Source of the DNA: Carnobacterium pleistocenium FTR1
Lineage (GTDB): Bacteria > Bacillota > Bacilli > Lactobacillales > Carnobacteriaceae
DNA: 64,000 bases
Direction of reading: 5' to 3'
Assembly (NCBI RefSeq): GCF_000744285.1
Contig: NZ_JQLQ01000002.1
Coordinates: forward strand, 310,001 to 374,000
Part shown: positions 16,313 to 24,281 of the stretch, piece after piece
How the letters are laid out: the number at the start of each line of letters is the position of its first letter
Position numbering within the stretch: the first letter of the stretch is position 1
The notes under the pieces: generated by a model
The model's input: the letters and a program-made list of their open reading frames with translations, nothing else
Database searches by the model: none
What the model was told of the DNA's origin: nothing
Made by a program: the position numbers and the translations under genes

Positions 16313-16992
16313 GTGAATTATTTAATAGTGTATATATGGAAAGTGCATCTGCATTTTCCATCACAAGTTTTATTTTTTGTACCTTAGCAAGTTTGGTATT
16401 AGGGTGGTTCGTAGCATGGACCTATATGTATCGCAATCATTATTCCAAGGGTTTTGTAGGTACATTGTTTCTATTGCCAGCCATGGTACAAATGGTCATC
16501 ATGTTGGTCAATGGAAACGTTGGAGCTGGTGTTGCCGTTATGGGGGCATTCAGCCTCGTTCGATTCCGTTCAGTTCCAGGTTCAGCTAAAGAAATCAGTA
16601 GTATTTTTCTAGCAATGGCAATTGGTTTAGCAAGTGGAATGGGCTATATTGGATTTGCAGTTGTATTTGCCATAATTATCTGTGGGGTAATGGTAGGTTT
16701 GAATCTATCTCGTTTTGGTGAAGTAGGTGAGCAGATCCGTATACTAAAAATAACGATTCCTGAAAATCTAGATTACAGTACGATTTTTGATGATATTTTC
16801 GGCCAATACTTGTCTAGCTACCAAATGATGAGAGTAAAAACAACCAATATGGGCAGTCTATTTCGCTTAGAATATACCATTGAATTGAAAGATCAAAATC
16901 AGGAAAAACAATTGATCGATGCGTTGCGTTGCAGAAATGGAAATTTAGAAATTATTTGCGGCCGTTCGCTATCTGGAAAGGAAGAATTATAA
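16309..16992 (+). CDS. DUF4956 membrane protein
   Basis: 227 residues with about four membrane segments in the first 140 residues (around 15-37, 48-68, 72-90, 105-135) and the conserved AFSLVRFRS motif typical of DUF4956. A soluble alpha/beta tail (about 140-227) follows. It is coupled by overlapping codons both to the VTC gene and to the lipoprotein gene. DUF4956 proteins nearly always accompany VTC-domain proteins and may form the membrane part of the same complex. Function is not established. Confidence 0.85.
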   Translation: MSELFNSVYMESASAFSITSFIFCTLASLVLGWFVAWTYMYRNHYSKGFVGTLFLLPAMVQMVIMLVNGNVGAGVAVMGAFSLVRFRSVPGSAKEISSIFLAMAIGLASGMGYIGFAVVFAIIICGVMVGLNLSRFGEVGEQIRILKITIPENLDYSTIFDDIFGQYLSSYQMMRVKTTNMGSLFRLEYTIELKDQNQEKQLIDALRCRNGNLEIICGRSLSGKEEL

Positions 16993-18941
16993 TGAAAAAA
17001 AAGCAAAAGCAATCTAAAATGAGTATCCTTGTTTCCCTTGCCATCATAGGAATGTTGGCAGGATGCCAAACAACTTCTTCTACTACTGCACAAAGTACTG
17101 AATCCGGTACGACATCTGATTCTAGCACCGCTACTAGTACAGTAGATTATGACTTAGAATTTAGCTCGGATGATCTTGAAGTGGGGTATGAAGAAGCTGA
17201 TTTAACGACTATCGAACTAGCTGATGATCAAAGTACGACTAGTGGAGAAGGAGCGAGCGTTGATGGCAATGTCTTAACGATTACAGCTGGTGGAACGTAT
17301 CTAATCAGTGGAATGCTTTCGGATGGTCAAATCAAAGTAACAGCTCCTGATACGGAAGAGGTTCATTTGATTTTAGACGGAGTAGACGTTACTTCTTCAA
17401 CCAGTGCACCTCTCCTTATTGAAGAAGCAGAAAAAGTTTTTGTGACACTTGCAGAAGGTTCAGAAAATACACTAACAGATAAAGCTGGAAGTACAGCAAC
17501 TATTGGAACAGGCGATGATGTAACGACTATTGATGGAACAATCTTTAGTAAGGCTGATTTAACATTGAATGGCTCTGGAAGCTTAACAATAAATGGAAAT
17601 ACAAATCATGGTATCGTATCAAAAGATGATTTGACTATCGTAAGTGGAACGTATCAAATTACTGCAGTTGGTCAGGGTTTTTCAGGAAAAGATTCAGTAA
17701 AAATAAAAGATGGAACATTCAACATGACTACAGGTGCTGATGGTATCCAATCTGATAACGCTGAAGAAGAAGGTAAAGGATTTGTTTATATAGCAGGTGG
17801 AGATTTCACGATTGATGCAGAGGAAGATGGTATTCAAGCTGAAACGCTGCTTCAAGTAGACGGTGGAACGCTTGATATTACAACAGGTGGCGGAAGCACT
17901 AATGCAGTGGCGAAAGCATCGGAAAGTATGGGTATGAATTTCTTTAAACAAACAGCAGAGACAGAAACAGAGACAGAGACAGAGGCAGATGAAAATCTGG
18001 ATACTGACGATACTAGTTCGACAAGTATGAAAGGGTTGAAAGCTACAGGTGAATTGATCATCAATAATGGAACAATCACAATTGATGCAGCTGACGATAC
18101 GGTTCATACTGATGGTAACTTGACACTGACAGGTGGAACACTTTCATTAGCTTCTGGCGATGATGGCTTACATGCGGACAATGATTTGCAATTAAGCGGG
18201 TCAACTATCGCAATCACAGAGAGTTATGAAGGAATTGAAGGCAAGACGATCACGATCAGCGACGGAGAAATTACGGTTGTAGCGAGTGATGATGGACTAA
18301 ATGCAGCTGGCGGAACTTCGACAACTAGCGAACAAGCTGTACCCGGTGAAACTGCTAGCAGTAGTGAAAATTCATTGGTCATTTCCGGAGGCACATTGAC
18401 GGTAAATAGCAGTGGGGATGGATTGGATTCAAATGGGACACTTGAAATTTCTGGCGGTACTACTACAGTTAGTGGACCAGAAAATGACGGCAACGGAACA
18501 ATTGACTCAAATGGGGACACTCTTATTACTGGAGGAACATTAATGGCTGCTGGAAGTTCAGGTATGGCCGTAACTTTTGGAGACAGTTCTAGTCAAGTGA
18601 GTGTATTATATGGATTTGAAACGACTTACGAAGCGGGAAGCGAAATCGAACTAACTGATGCAGATGGAACAGTTCTTTTATCATGGACGGCCGATAAAAG
18701 TTTTAGTTCTGTACAATTTAGTTCAGCTGATTTAGAGGAAGATGGAACCTACACATTAGCAATTGATGATGAAACTTTTGAAGTGGTAGTTGACTCAATT
18801 GCCACAACAGTAGGCACTACAACTGGTCAAATGGGAGGCGGAATGCAACAGCCTGGTAACGGCGATATGCAACAGCCTGGTAACGGCGATATGCAAAGAC
18901 CGACTGAAGACGATACAAGCACTACACCAGAACTTAATTAA
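16992..18941 (+). CDS. Carbohydrate-binding-domain (DUF4353) lipoprotein
   Basis: 649 residues. A basic N-terminus and hydrophobic core end in lipobox LAGC (Cys25), so it is a surface lipoprotein. A Ser/Thr-rich linker follows, then a long series of short beta-strand repeats (GGTLTI, DGIQSDN and DDGLHADN types) of a right-handed beta-helix, as in DUF4353 proteins. A TE dipeptide tract lies near residue 325, and a Gln/Pro/Gly-rich tail has two NGDMQQPG units. ATG 16992 overlaps the DUF4956 stop (TAATG); an earlier in-frame ATG would lie inside that gene. It may bind cell-surface glycans; the ligand is unknown. Confidence 0.85.
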   Translation: MKKKQKQSKMSILVSLAIIGMLAGCQTTSSTTAQSTESGTTSDSSTATSTVDYDLEFSSDDLEVGYEEADLTTIELADDQSTTSGEGASVDGNVLTITAGGTYLISGMLSDGQIKVTAPDTEEVHLILDGVDVTSSTSAPLLIEEAEKVFVTLAEGSENTLTDKAGSTATIGTGDDVTTIDGTIFSKADLTLNGSGSLTINGNTNHGIVSKDDLTIVSGTYQITAVGQGFSGKDSVKIKDGTFNMTTGADGIQSDNAEEEGKGFVYIAGGDFTIDAEEDGIQAETLLQVDGGTLDITTGGGSTNAVAKASESMGMNFFKQTAETETETETEADENLDTDDTSSTSMKGLKATGELIINNGTITIDAADDTVHTDGNLTLTGGTLSLASGDDGLHADNDLQLSGSTIAITESYEGIEGKTITISDGEITVVASDDGLNAAGGTSTTSEQAVPGETASSSENSLVISGGTLTVNSSGDGLDSNGTLEISGGTTTVSGPENDGNGTIDSNGDTLITGGTLMAAGSSGMAVTFGDSSSQVSVLYGFETTYEAGSEIELTDADGTVLLSWTADKSFSSVQFSSADLEEDGTYTLAIDDETFEVVVDSIATTVGTTTGQMGGGMQQPGNGDMQQPGNGDMQRPTEDDTSTTPELN

Positions 18942-18960
18942 ATCGTTTAGTTATAACTAA

Positions 18961-19006
18961 AAATGGACAAGTCAGAAGAAAAAATTCTCTGGCTTGTCCA
19001 TTTTAC
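18961..19006 (+). terminator. Terminator of the VTC operon, GGACAAG-type
   Basis: AAATGGACAAG (18961-18971) pairs with CTTGTCCATTT (18993-19003), extended by five more pairs inward. The arms share the GGACAAG core seen in the two 51-bp arrays. Confidence 0.8.
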
Positions 19007-19118
19007 TTGCCTTCTTTTAAAGTTTTGGATGTAACTATTTGCTGTAACTCTGTTTTCGGATATAGAAAAAAATGAAGAATTTAAAATCAATCGCTTTCAC
19101 AGCTTAAGAATAGTCGAT

Positions 19119-19165
19119 ACACTATATGTTGTGTTTTTTTTGAAAAAAACTAGCATATGTTGTGT
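19119..19165 (+). promoter_or_regulatory. Tandem NrdR-like boxes
   Basis: ACACTATATGTTGTGT (19119-19134) differs from the NrdR box consensus acaCwAtATaTwGtgt at one position. A second, weaker copy CTAGCATATGTTGTGT is at 19150-19165. The 31-bp spacing, three helical turns, is the typical arrangement of paired NrdR boxes. Candidate promoter elements follow (TTGAAA 19175-19180, TATCAT 19198-19203). The downstream genes supply deoxynucleotides, which fits NrdR control. Confidence 0.6.
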
Positions 19166-19300
19166 AATTTTAGGTTGAAATAATTATAATATCATAGTAT
19201 CATAGCAAAGGTAGTAACTGATGAATATGTAGTTAGATATTTAAAAATAATAGATAAGTATGTAGAACATCCATAAAGTTAAAGTAGTAATTAAATAGAG

Positions 19301-19330
19301 AAAGGGTAGCTCACTAGAGCTACTCTTTTT
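19301..19330 (+). terminator. Terminator-like hairpin in the leader of the dNK gene
   Basis: A 12-bp stem (19301-19312 with 19317-19328, one wobble) and a T-run lie only about 24 bases before the kinase start. It could end a short upstream transcript or attenuate the operon. No riboswitch consensus is recognisable between the boxes and this hairpin. Confidence 0.6.
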
Positions 19331-19353
19331 CCTTGGCATAAGGAGAGGGGTAG

Positions 19354-20016
19354 ATGGCGATTTTAGTAATTGGTGGAATGATCGGGGCAGGAAAAACAAG
19401 TGTAGCTGAACTTTTGGGAGGTTCTTTAGGTAGTGAGGTATTCTACGAAAATGTAGACGATAATGAAATATTGCCTTTATTTTACACGGCAAGTGAAGAG
19501 GAACAAAGAGTAAAACGGTACCCTTTTTTATTACAATTGGAATTTTTAAATAGTCGGTTTAAAAGCATTAAAGAGGCATTACATAACAAAAATAATGTTT
19601 TAGATCGTTCAATTTATGAGGATTGGTATTTTGCTAAAGTAAACATGAATTTAGGGCGTATTTCAGAAACAGAATTCAGCATATACCAAAAATTGCTCAA
19701 TAATATGATGGAAGAATTACAAGAATTACCCAAAAAGTCACCAGACTTAATGGTGTATTTAAAGGGATCCTTTGAGACGATTGTTTACCGTATCGGTTTA
19801 CGTGGCAGAGACTTTGAGCAAGATCAAGGGTTACTAGATTATTATAGAACGCTTTGGGAAGGGTATGATAATTGGGTCACCAAATATTATGATGCCTCAG
19901 AGGTGTTGATTATCAATATAGATAAGATCGACGTAGTAAACAATCCCGAAGATGCCTATACAGTTGTAACAATGGTTAACGATAAATTAGCAGAGATGGA
20001 GATAAGAAATAAATGA
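19354..20016 (+). CDS. Deoxynucleoside kinase (dAK/dGK/dCK family)
   Basis: 220 residues. A P-loop GGMIGAGKTS (7-16), the DRS motif (VLDRSIYEDWYFAK, about 88-101) and the arginine lid (GLRGRDFEQ) define the dNK family, which phosphorylates deoxyadenosine, deoxyguanosine or deoxycytidine in salvage. Which base is preferred cannot be read by eye. It overlaps the nucleoside transporter by four bases (ATGA), forming an import-and-trap module. Paired NrdR-like boxes upstream suggest it is expressed when dNTP supply is low. AGGAGAGG precedes the ATG. Confidence 0.85.
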   Translation: MAILVIGGMIGAGKTSVAELLGGSLGSEVFYENVDDNEILPLFYTASEEEQRVKRYPFLLQLEFLNSRFKSIKEALHNKNNVLDRSIYEDWYFAKVNMNLGRISETEFSIYQKLLNNMMEELQELPKKSPDLMVYLKGSFETIVYRIGLRGRDFEQDQGLLDYYRTLWEGYDNWVTKYYDASEVLIINIDKIDVVNNPEDAYTVVTMVNDKLAEMEIRNK

Positions 20017-21191
20017 GCAGATTAATCACGATTTTAGGAATTATAGTTATGTTGGGGATCGTTTATCTCTTATCTGATAATAAAAAAGCTATTAATAAAA
20101 GAACTGTATTTACTGCTTTAGGGGCACAATTAGTTTTATCCCTATTTTTAATCAAGGTTCCTGTGGGCAGTTGGATCATCGAACAGTTAGCAAAAGCTGT
20201 AACCAAATTGTTTAGTTTCGCTAACGAAGGACTAACCTTTGTTTTTGGAGATTTATTTGGACAAGGGTATTTCTTTATTGATGTGCTGGGTGTCATTATT
20301 TTCTTATCTGCTTTAACCGGTATCCTAGGCTACTTAGGTGTAGTGGGTTGGGTAGTAAAAATAATAGGAGGAGCTGTGGGTAAATTATTAGGTACCGAGA
20401 AAGCTGAGTCGTTTGTAGCGGTAGCTAATATGTTCTTAGGCCAGACAGAAGCACCTTTCTTAGTTGCGAAATACTTACCAAATATGACAAAGTCAGAGTT
20501 GATGACAGTTTTGGTTTCCGGGATGGGTTCAGTGTCAGCTTCTATTCTAGTTGGGTACAGTCTACTGGGTATCCCGATGAAATGGCTACTAATCACAACG
20601 GCTTTGGTTCCTTTTGGGTCACTATTAGTCGCTAAAATTTTGACACCTGAAACGGAGATCAGTAAAGTATCAGAGGTAACATTAAACCGTAAAGGTGCTA
20701 ATACATCTATTTTTTCTGCTATGTCCGAGGGAATCAATAATGGGTTGCAAATGGTATTAGGTATCGGAGCTAGTTTGATTGCCGTGATTTCAATCGTAGC
20801 ATTATTAAATAGTATTTTAGGTCTAGTAGGTACGAGTTTTACAGAGGCTCTAGGTTATCTCTTTCTGCCGATTGGTTGGTTGATGGGATTAAGTGGCTCT
20901 GAAGCGATGATTGCTGGGCAAATTTTAGGGACAAAAATGTCTATCAATGAATTTGTCGCTTTTGCAGATCTAGCACCTATGATATCTGAACTATCTGAAA
21001 GAGCTGTAGCTATGTTATCCATTGCTGTAGGTAGTTTCGGAGCATTTGCTAGTATTGCTATTTGTGTAACAGGATTATCAGTATTTGCACCAACTAGAAA
21101 AAATGACTTGTCTAAACTTGCTTTACGAGGCATGTTAGGTGGATTTATCGTTCCTATATTATCTGCCATGTTTGTTGGGTTATTTCTATAA
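20013..21191 (+). CDS. nupC: NupC-type concentrative nucleoside transporter
   Basis: 392 residues, strongly hydrophobic, with the CNT-family pattern: N-terminal helices, a gate domain, GQTEAPFLV (about 146-154) in the nucleoside-binding core and GSEAMIAGQILG late in the protein. CNT carriers import nucleosides with H+ or Na+. Translation is coupled to the upstream deoxynucleoside kinase (ATGA overlap), so imported deoxynucleosides are likely phosphorylated at once. The symbol is by family similarity; substrate range is not determined. Confidence 0.85.
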   Translation: MSRLITILGIIVMLGIVYLLSDNKKAINKRTVFTALGAQLVLSLFLIKVPVGSWIIEQLAKAVTKLFSFANEGLTFVFGDLFGQGYFFIDVLGVIIFLSALTGILGYLGVVGWVVKIIGGAVGKLLGTEKAESFVAVANMFLGQTEAPFLVAKYLPNMTKSELMTVLVSGMGSVSASILVGYSLLGIPMKWLLITTALVPFGSLLVAKILTPETEISKVSEVTLNRKGANTSIFSAMSEGINNGLQMVLGIGASLIAVISIVALLNSILGLVGTSFTEALGYLFLPIGWLMGLSGSEAMIAGQILGTKMSINEFVAFADLAPMISELSERAVAMLSIAVGSFGAFASIAICVTGLSVFAPTRKNDLSKLALRGMLGGFIVPILSAMFVGLFL

Positions 21192-21277
21192 ATAAAAAGG
21201 GCTCTTCGTCAAATAGTGTAGATTTTTGATGAGTTCTACCAAAAGTAGGTATATGACAGATAGTACTTATAGTTCAA

Positions 21278-21459
21278 AAAAATTCTTGTGGAAGAGACGG
21301 TTTTGCTTGTGAAGCCATTGGGATCACCTGAAGCCTGGAAACCGCTGTCTTAAGGCTTTCAAGTCTCAATAAGCCGTAATCGCTGAAGCGTTAACGCTCT
21401 GTTATTCGCATTGAATCCAATGAACGGCTACAAGCAAATCCTATTCTGCCAGAATTTTT
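21278..21459 (+). ncRNA. Structured RNA candidate (rod-shaped, about 180 nt)
   Basis: No convincing reading frame spans this block, but its ends pair in nested order: AAAAATTCT (21278-21286) with AGAATTTTT (21451-21459); GCTTG (21305-21309) with CAAGC (21431-21435); AGCC (21313-21316) with GGCT (21426-21429); ATTGGG and TCA (21317-21326) with TGAATCCAAT (21412-21421, one mismatch). The interior has further small hairpins (AGCGTTAACGCT). Length and the long closing rod resemble 6S RNA, but I do not recognise conserved 6S sequence. A terminator follows at 21509. The strand is inferred from that terminator. Confidence 0.4.
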
Positions 21460-21480
21460 AGGTGAGTAAGTAGAATAAAT

Positions 21481-21514
21481 CTATCAACACTAAAAATTAT
21501 AGACCCATAAAAAG
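21481..21514 (+). repeat. Copy 1 of a ~34-bp motif preceding a terminator
   Basis: CTATCAACACTAAAAATTAT followed by AGACCCATAAAAAG. A near-identical sequence precedes the terminator at 23044 (copy 2, 23017-23049). Both run directly into the left arm of the hairpin. Confidence 0.6.
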
Positions 21515-21546
21515 CCGCTAATTTTTTATATTAGCGGTTTTTTTCT
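21509..21546 (+). terminator. Rho-independent terminator
   Basis: AAAAGCCGCTAAT pairs with ATTAGCGGTTTTT and a T-run follows. It is the likely end of the RNA candidate or of read-through from nupC. Confidence 0.8.
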
Positions 21547-21703
21547 TTGATTATGCTAGAATACAGGGATTAATCGTTCGATTGTAAATCATCATAAAAA
21601 GAATGAACTATAACGCTTTCAATAAGAGTAGGATAAAGTTATACTTCTTCCATAATAGATTGACTCTTTCACAACTAAGAATAGAGAGAATAGGGGAATG
21701 AAA

Positions 21704-22078
21704 ATGAGTGATCGCGATAAACAACATAAATACAACCAGCAGAGCAATATCTCAAATTCTTTGTATACTAGAGTAAATATAGGTCAAGATGCCGATAAAA
21801 ACTCGTTAGATAGCGCTGAACCGATACACACCGGAGGAAGTATGAATAATGATGATGAAAGAGTTGTTGATAATAGCTCGCTTACGCATATGTTGTTGTT
21901 TTATATTATTGGATTTTTAATGTCTGGAATTATTGGTTTTGTTTTTTTTAAGTTATTCCAAGATTATTTCTATGGAGAAGGTTTAAATCAAGCTTTCCCG
22001 TCACTACTATTATTTGCAGGATCTATTAGTATCGGCTTTTTTATTTCATCGATTATTCTTAAAAAGTTGAAATTATAA
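21704..22078 (+). CDS. Small two-TM membrane protein, unknown
   Basis: 124 residues. A polar, Ser/Asn-rich N-terminal half (1-60) is followed by two membrane helices (about 64-88 and 98-120) and a Lys-rich end. I prefer ATG 21704, seven bases after AGGGG, over the ATG two codons earlier, which is too close. It overlaps the next gene (TAATG), so the pair is an operon. I do not recognise the family. The small membrane protein plus small lipoprotein pairing suggests a joint envelope role, which is only inference. Confidence 0.65.
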   Translation: MSDRDKQHKYNQQSNISNSLYTRVNIGQDADKNSLDSAEPIHTGGSMNNDDERVVDNSSLTHMLLFYIIGFLMSGIIGFVFFKLFQDYFYGEGLNQAFPSLLLFAGSISIGFFISSIILKKLKL

Positions 22079-22374
22079 TGAATGGACATGCAGATAATAT
22101 AAAAGATATTATCTTATGGAAAATTTTTTCTTTAGTTGTTTTTGCACTCTTTTTTGTTTTATTAGTCGGCTGTTCAAAGATATCTGAAAATAATGCTGAA
22201 CAAATGATTATAAAAGAATACAGCAATCATTTGGGTGAGACTACCATTCTTTCTACAGTCGAAAAAGATAATGAGTATTTTATTGAATGGGAAAATAAAA
22301 ATGATAAATCCAATGGAACCAGTAAGGTTTCAACTAATGGAGAACTAACGATTGTTGAAATGGAAATCGAATAA
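22078..22374 (+). CDS. Small lipoprotein, unknown
   Basis: 98 residues. A long N-terminal hydrophobic segment ends in LLVGC (Cys32), an acceptable lipobox, although the signal is unusually long for a type II signal peptide. The ~65-residue mature part is charged and resembles small PepSY- or YxeA-like lipoproteins only loosely. It is coupled to the preceding membrane-protein gene by TAATG. Function unknown. Confidence 0.6.
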   Translation: MNGHADNIKDIILWKIFSLVVFALFFVLLVGCSKISENNAEQMIIKEYSNHLGETTILSTVEKDNEYFIEWENKNDKSNGTSKVSTNGELTIVEMEIE

Positions 22375-22530
22375 GAGAAGACAAATAAAAGGGTTAATTA
22401 TCTTCTTCTCTAGTTTTTTAGATGGCTCAGAGGTGACTTTTTAAATTGGGAGCGCTATAATTAATTTGAAATACCGCTGTATTTAACTATAATAAACTTT
22501 AATAAACCAGATTAAAAGGAGGAAATAGTA

Positions 22531-22947
22531 ATGGATCATAAAGATTATGGTAAAAAGCCTTATATGTTTAATATTGAAGATGCGACAGCTGAGAATAATA
22601 ACTTCCGTACGACGATTTGGACAGGTAAAAAACTACAATTAACGGTCATGTCTATAGCGCCAAATGATGAAGCTGGATTAGAAATTCATGAAAGAAGTGA
22701 TCAGTTTATTCGCATTGAAGAGGGTCAAGGAGTATGTAAAATGGGTGCTAGCAAAGATAATCTAGATTTTGAAAGAGCCATTACTAAGGATGATGCTATA
22801 CTTGTACCCGTGAATACATGGCACAATATTATTAATACAGGTGCTAAGCCATTAAAATTGTATACAATATACTCAGGACCCGAACATGAAGAAGGAGCGG
22901 TTCATCGTTCCCGCGAAGAGGCACCGAGCCAATCTAATGAAGATTAG
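22531..22947 (+). CDS. Cupin-domain protein
   Basis: 138 residues forming a single conserved-barrel cupin. Motif 1 appears as IHERSDQFIRIEEGQG (His and two Glu as possible metal ligands) and motif 2 as VPVNTWHNIINTG with its His. Proteins of this length and motif layout are common stand-alone cupins in Firmicutes with no assigned substrate. AGGAGG precedes the ATG, and the gene has its own terminator, so it is probably monocistronic. Cytoplasmic, no signal peptide. Confidence 0.8.
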   Translation: MDHKDYGKKPYMFNIEDATAENNNFRTTIWTGKKLQLTVMSIAPNDEAGLEIHERSDQFIRIEEGQGVCKMGASKDNLDFERAITKDDAILVPVNTWHNIINTGAKPLKLYTIYSGPEHEEGAVHRSREEAPSQSNED

Positions 22948-23016
22948 AAACTGTTGAATTTATAAATGAAATTTACTGAAATGAATTGAAAAATTAGCTA
23001 AATAGTTAAATTAGAT

Positions 23017-23049
23017 CTAACAACACTAAAAGATTATATACCCAAAAAG
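23017..23049 (+). repeat. Copy 2 of the ~34-bp motif preceding a terminator
   Basis: CTAACAACACTAAAAGATTA followed by TATACCCAAAAAG, about 85% identical to 21481-21514 and again placed directly against a terminator stem. Confidence 0.6.
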
Positions 23050-23100
23050 AAATAGATTACATGCAACGATTTTCATTGCGTATAATCTATTTCTTTTTTA
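23044..23100. terminator. Bidirectional terminator after the cupin gene
   Basis: AAAAAGAAATAGATTA pairs with TAATCTATTTCTTTTT, with an inner ATGCAA/TTGCGT helix. An A-run on the left and a T-run on the right let it serve the converging small membrane-protein gene too. Confidence 0.85.
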
Positions 23101-23149
23101 GCAGAATATATTTAAAGAAACAACTAACCCAACTTAAAATGAAATCAAA

Positions 23150-23440
23150 TTAGTTAGGCGTGATAAAGCCTCTACTCCTTAAGACTTTAGCAGAATATTT
23201 ATCTGCTGGCGTGTAGCCTTTTTCAAGCAAGTCATTGATGTATAATTTATTGTAGATAAAAGCAAAAATTAAACTAGAAAGGTCCAAAGAAAAGGCAGCA
23301 CAGACAAGTTGAACAAAAAACCATTTAAAGTCTCCTCTGAAGAGAGCTGGGATAAAAGCAAAAAATAAAGTTGTCCATGAAAAACCGACTTTTGTGTGCT
23401 TTATTTGATTAGTGTAAGGATTAGTCAAAGATATTTTCAT
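23150..23440 (-). CDS. DUF2628/HrgC-like small membrane protein
   Basis: 96 residues. After a short polar start comes GFSWTTLFFAFIPALFRGDFKWF, then a second hydrophobic stretch and YNKLYINDLLEKGYTPAD, the layout of DUF2628-type proteins (two short membrane segments and a conserved cytoplasmic tail). I place the start at ATG 23440, about 11 bases after AAAGGA; a TTG at 23449 abuts the site. Monocistronic on the minus strand. Function unknown. Confidence 0.7.
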   Translation of the reverse strand: MKISLTNPYTNQIKHTKVGFSWTTLFFAFIPALFRGDFKWFFVQLVCAAFSLDLSSLIFAFIYNKLYINDLLEKGYTPADKYSAKVLRSRGFITPN

Positions 23441-23611
23441 AATAATCAAGATCCTTTCTTTTAGTTTAAGTATACCATACGGCTAAAAGAGAGATGTCAA
23501 AAGGCTACCTAGAATAATTTTTTAGTCGTTCAAAATAGATTAATACAGAACCAATTAGTTTCTGGTTCTTCAATTTATAGATGCTGAATCTTTTGAAATA
23601 ATGATCCCTTA

Positions 23612-24217
23612 TCAGTGATTAGCTTGATACCATTTAGCGGCGGCAGCAACTTCACTTTGAGTTAACTGATGTTGGTGACTTTCCCAATGAATATCAACTT
23701 TAGCATGGGCATTTGCCAACAAAGTATACAATTCTTCTGATTCTTTTGATGGGCAGATTGGATCGTTTGTTCCAGCACTAATAAAGATAGGTATATCTGT
23801 TAAATCGGGTAAAGAAATCCCTCTTCTAGGAACCATCGGGTGATGTAAAATGGCTCCAGATAAAGCATCAGCATAATGAAACAGCAAACTAGCTGCAATA
23901 TTGGCACCATTTGAATACCCTATAGCTAAAATATTGGCGCGGTCGAAATCATATTTAGCAGCAGCTTCATCAAGAAATACATTTAATTCTTTTGTTTGGA
24001 AAATCAAGTCCTCTTCATCAAAAATACCTTCAGCTAGTCGACGAAAGAAGCGTGACATACCATTTTCCAATACATTTCCTCGAACACTTAATACATTTGC
24101 ATCCGAATCTATTTCCGCGGCAAGAGGGAGAAGGTCGTGCTCAGTCCCCCCCGTTCCATGTAGTAAAAGCAAAGTAGGTTTTGATTGATCTGTTCCTTTA
24201 ATAAATAAATGTTTCAT
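23612..24217 (-). CDS. mhqD: MhqD-like carboxylesterase/hydrolase
   Basis: 201 residues with an alpha/beta-hydrolase fold: HGTGG oxyanion loop (about 20-24), nucleophile elbow GYSNGA, acid residue in GTNDPICP and a C-terminal His (SHQHQLT). Length and motifs match Bacillus MhqD, induced by quinones and catechols under MhqR. It lies 64 bases downstream of the MhqO-like dioxygenase gene and is preceded by AAGGAGG, so the two form an operon. The physiological ester is unknown. Confidence 0.8.
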   Translation of the reverse strand: MKHLFIKGTDQSKPTLLLLHGTGGTEHDLLPLAAEIDSDANVLSVRGNVLENGMSRFFRRLAEGIFDEEDLIFQTKELNVFLDEAAAKYDFDRANILAIGYSNGANIAASLLFHYADALSGAILHHPMVPRRGISLPDLTDIPIFISAGTNDPICPSKESEELYTLLANAHAKVDIHWESHQHQLTQSEVAAAAKWYQANH

Positions 24218-24281
24218 ACTCGTTCCTCCTTAATAAAAATTCGGTATCTTTAAACTCCAAATAACCATCTTAATTAGAACC

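Noticed and set aside
17694-18107. Cys-rich minus-strand frame inside the carbohydrate-binding lipoprotein gene
   Set aside because: It is a shadow of the repetitive Thr/Asp/Gly codons of the real gene and lacks a start signal.
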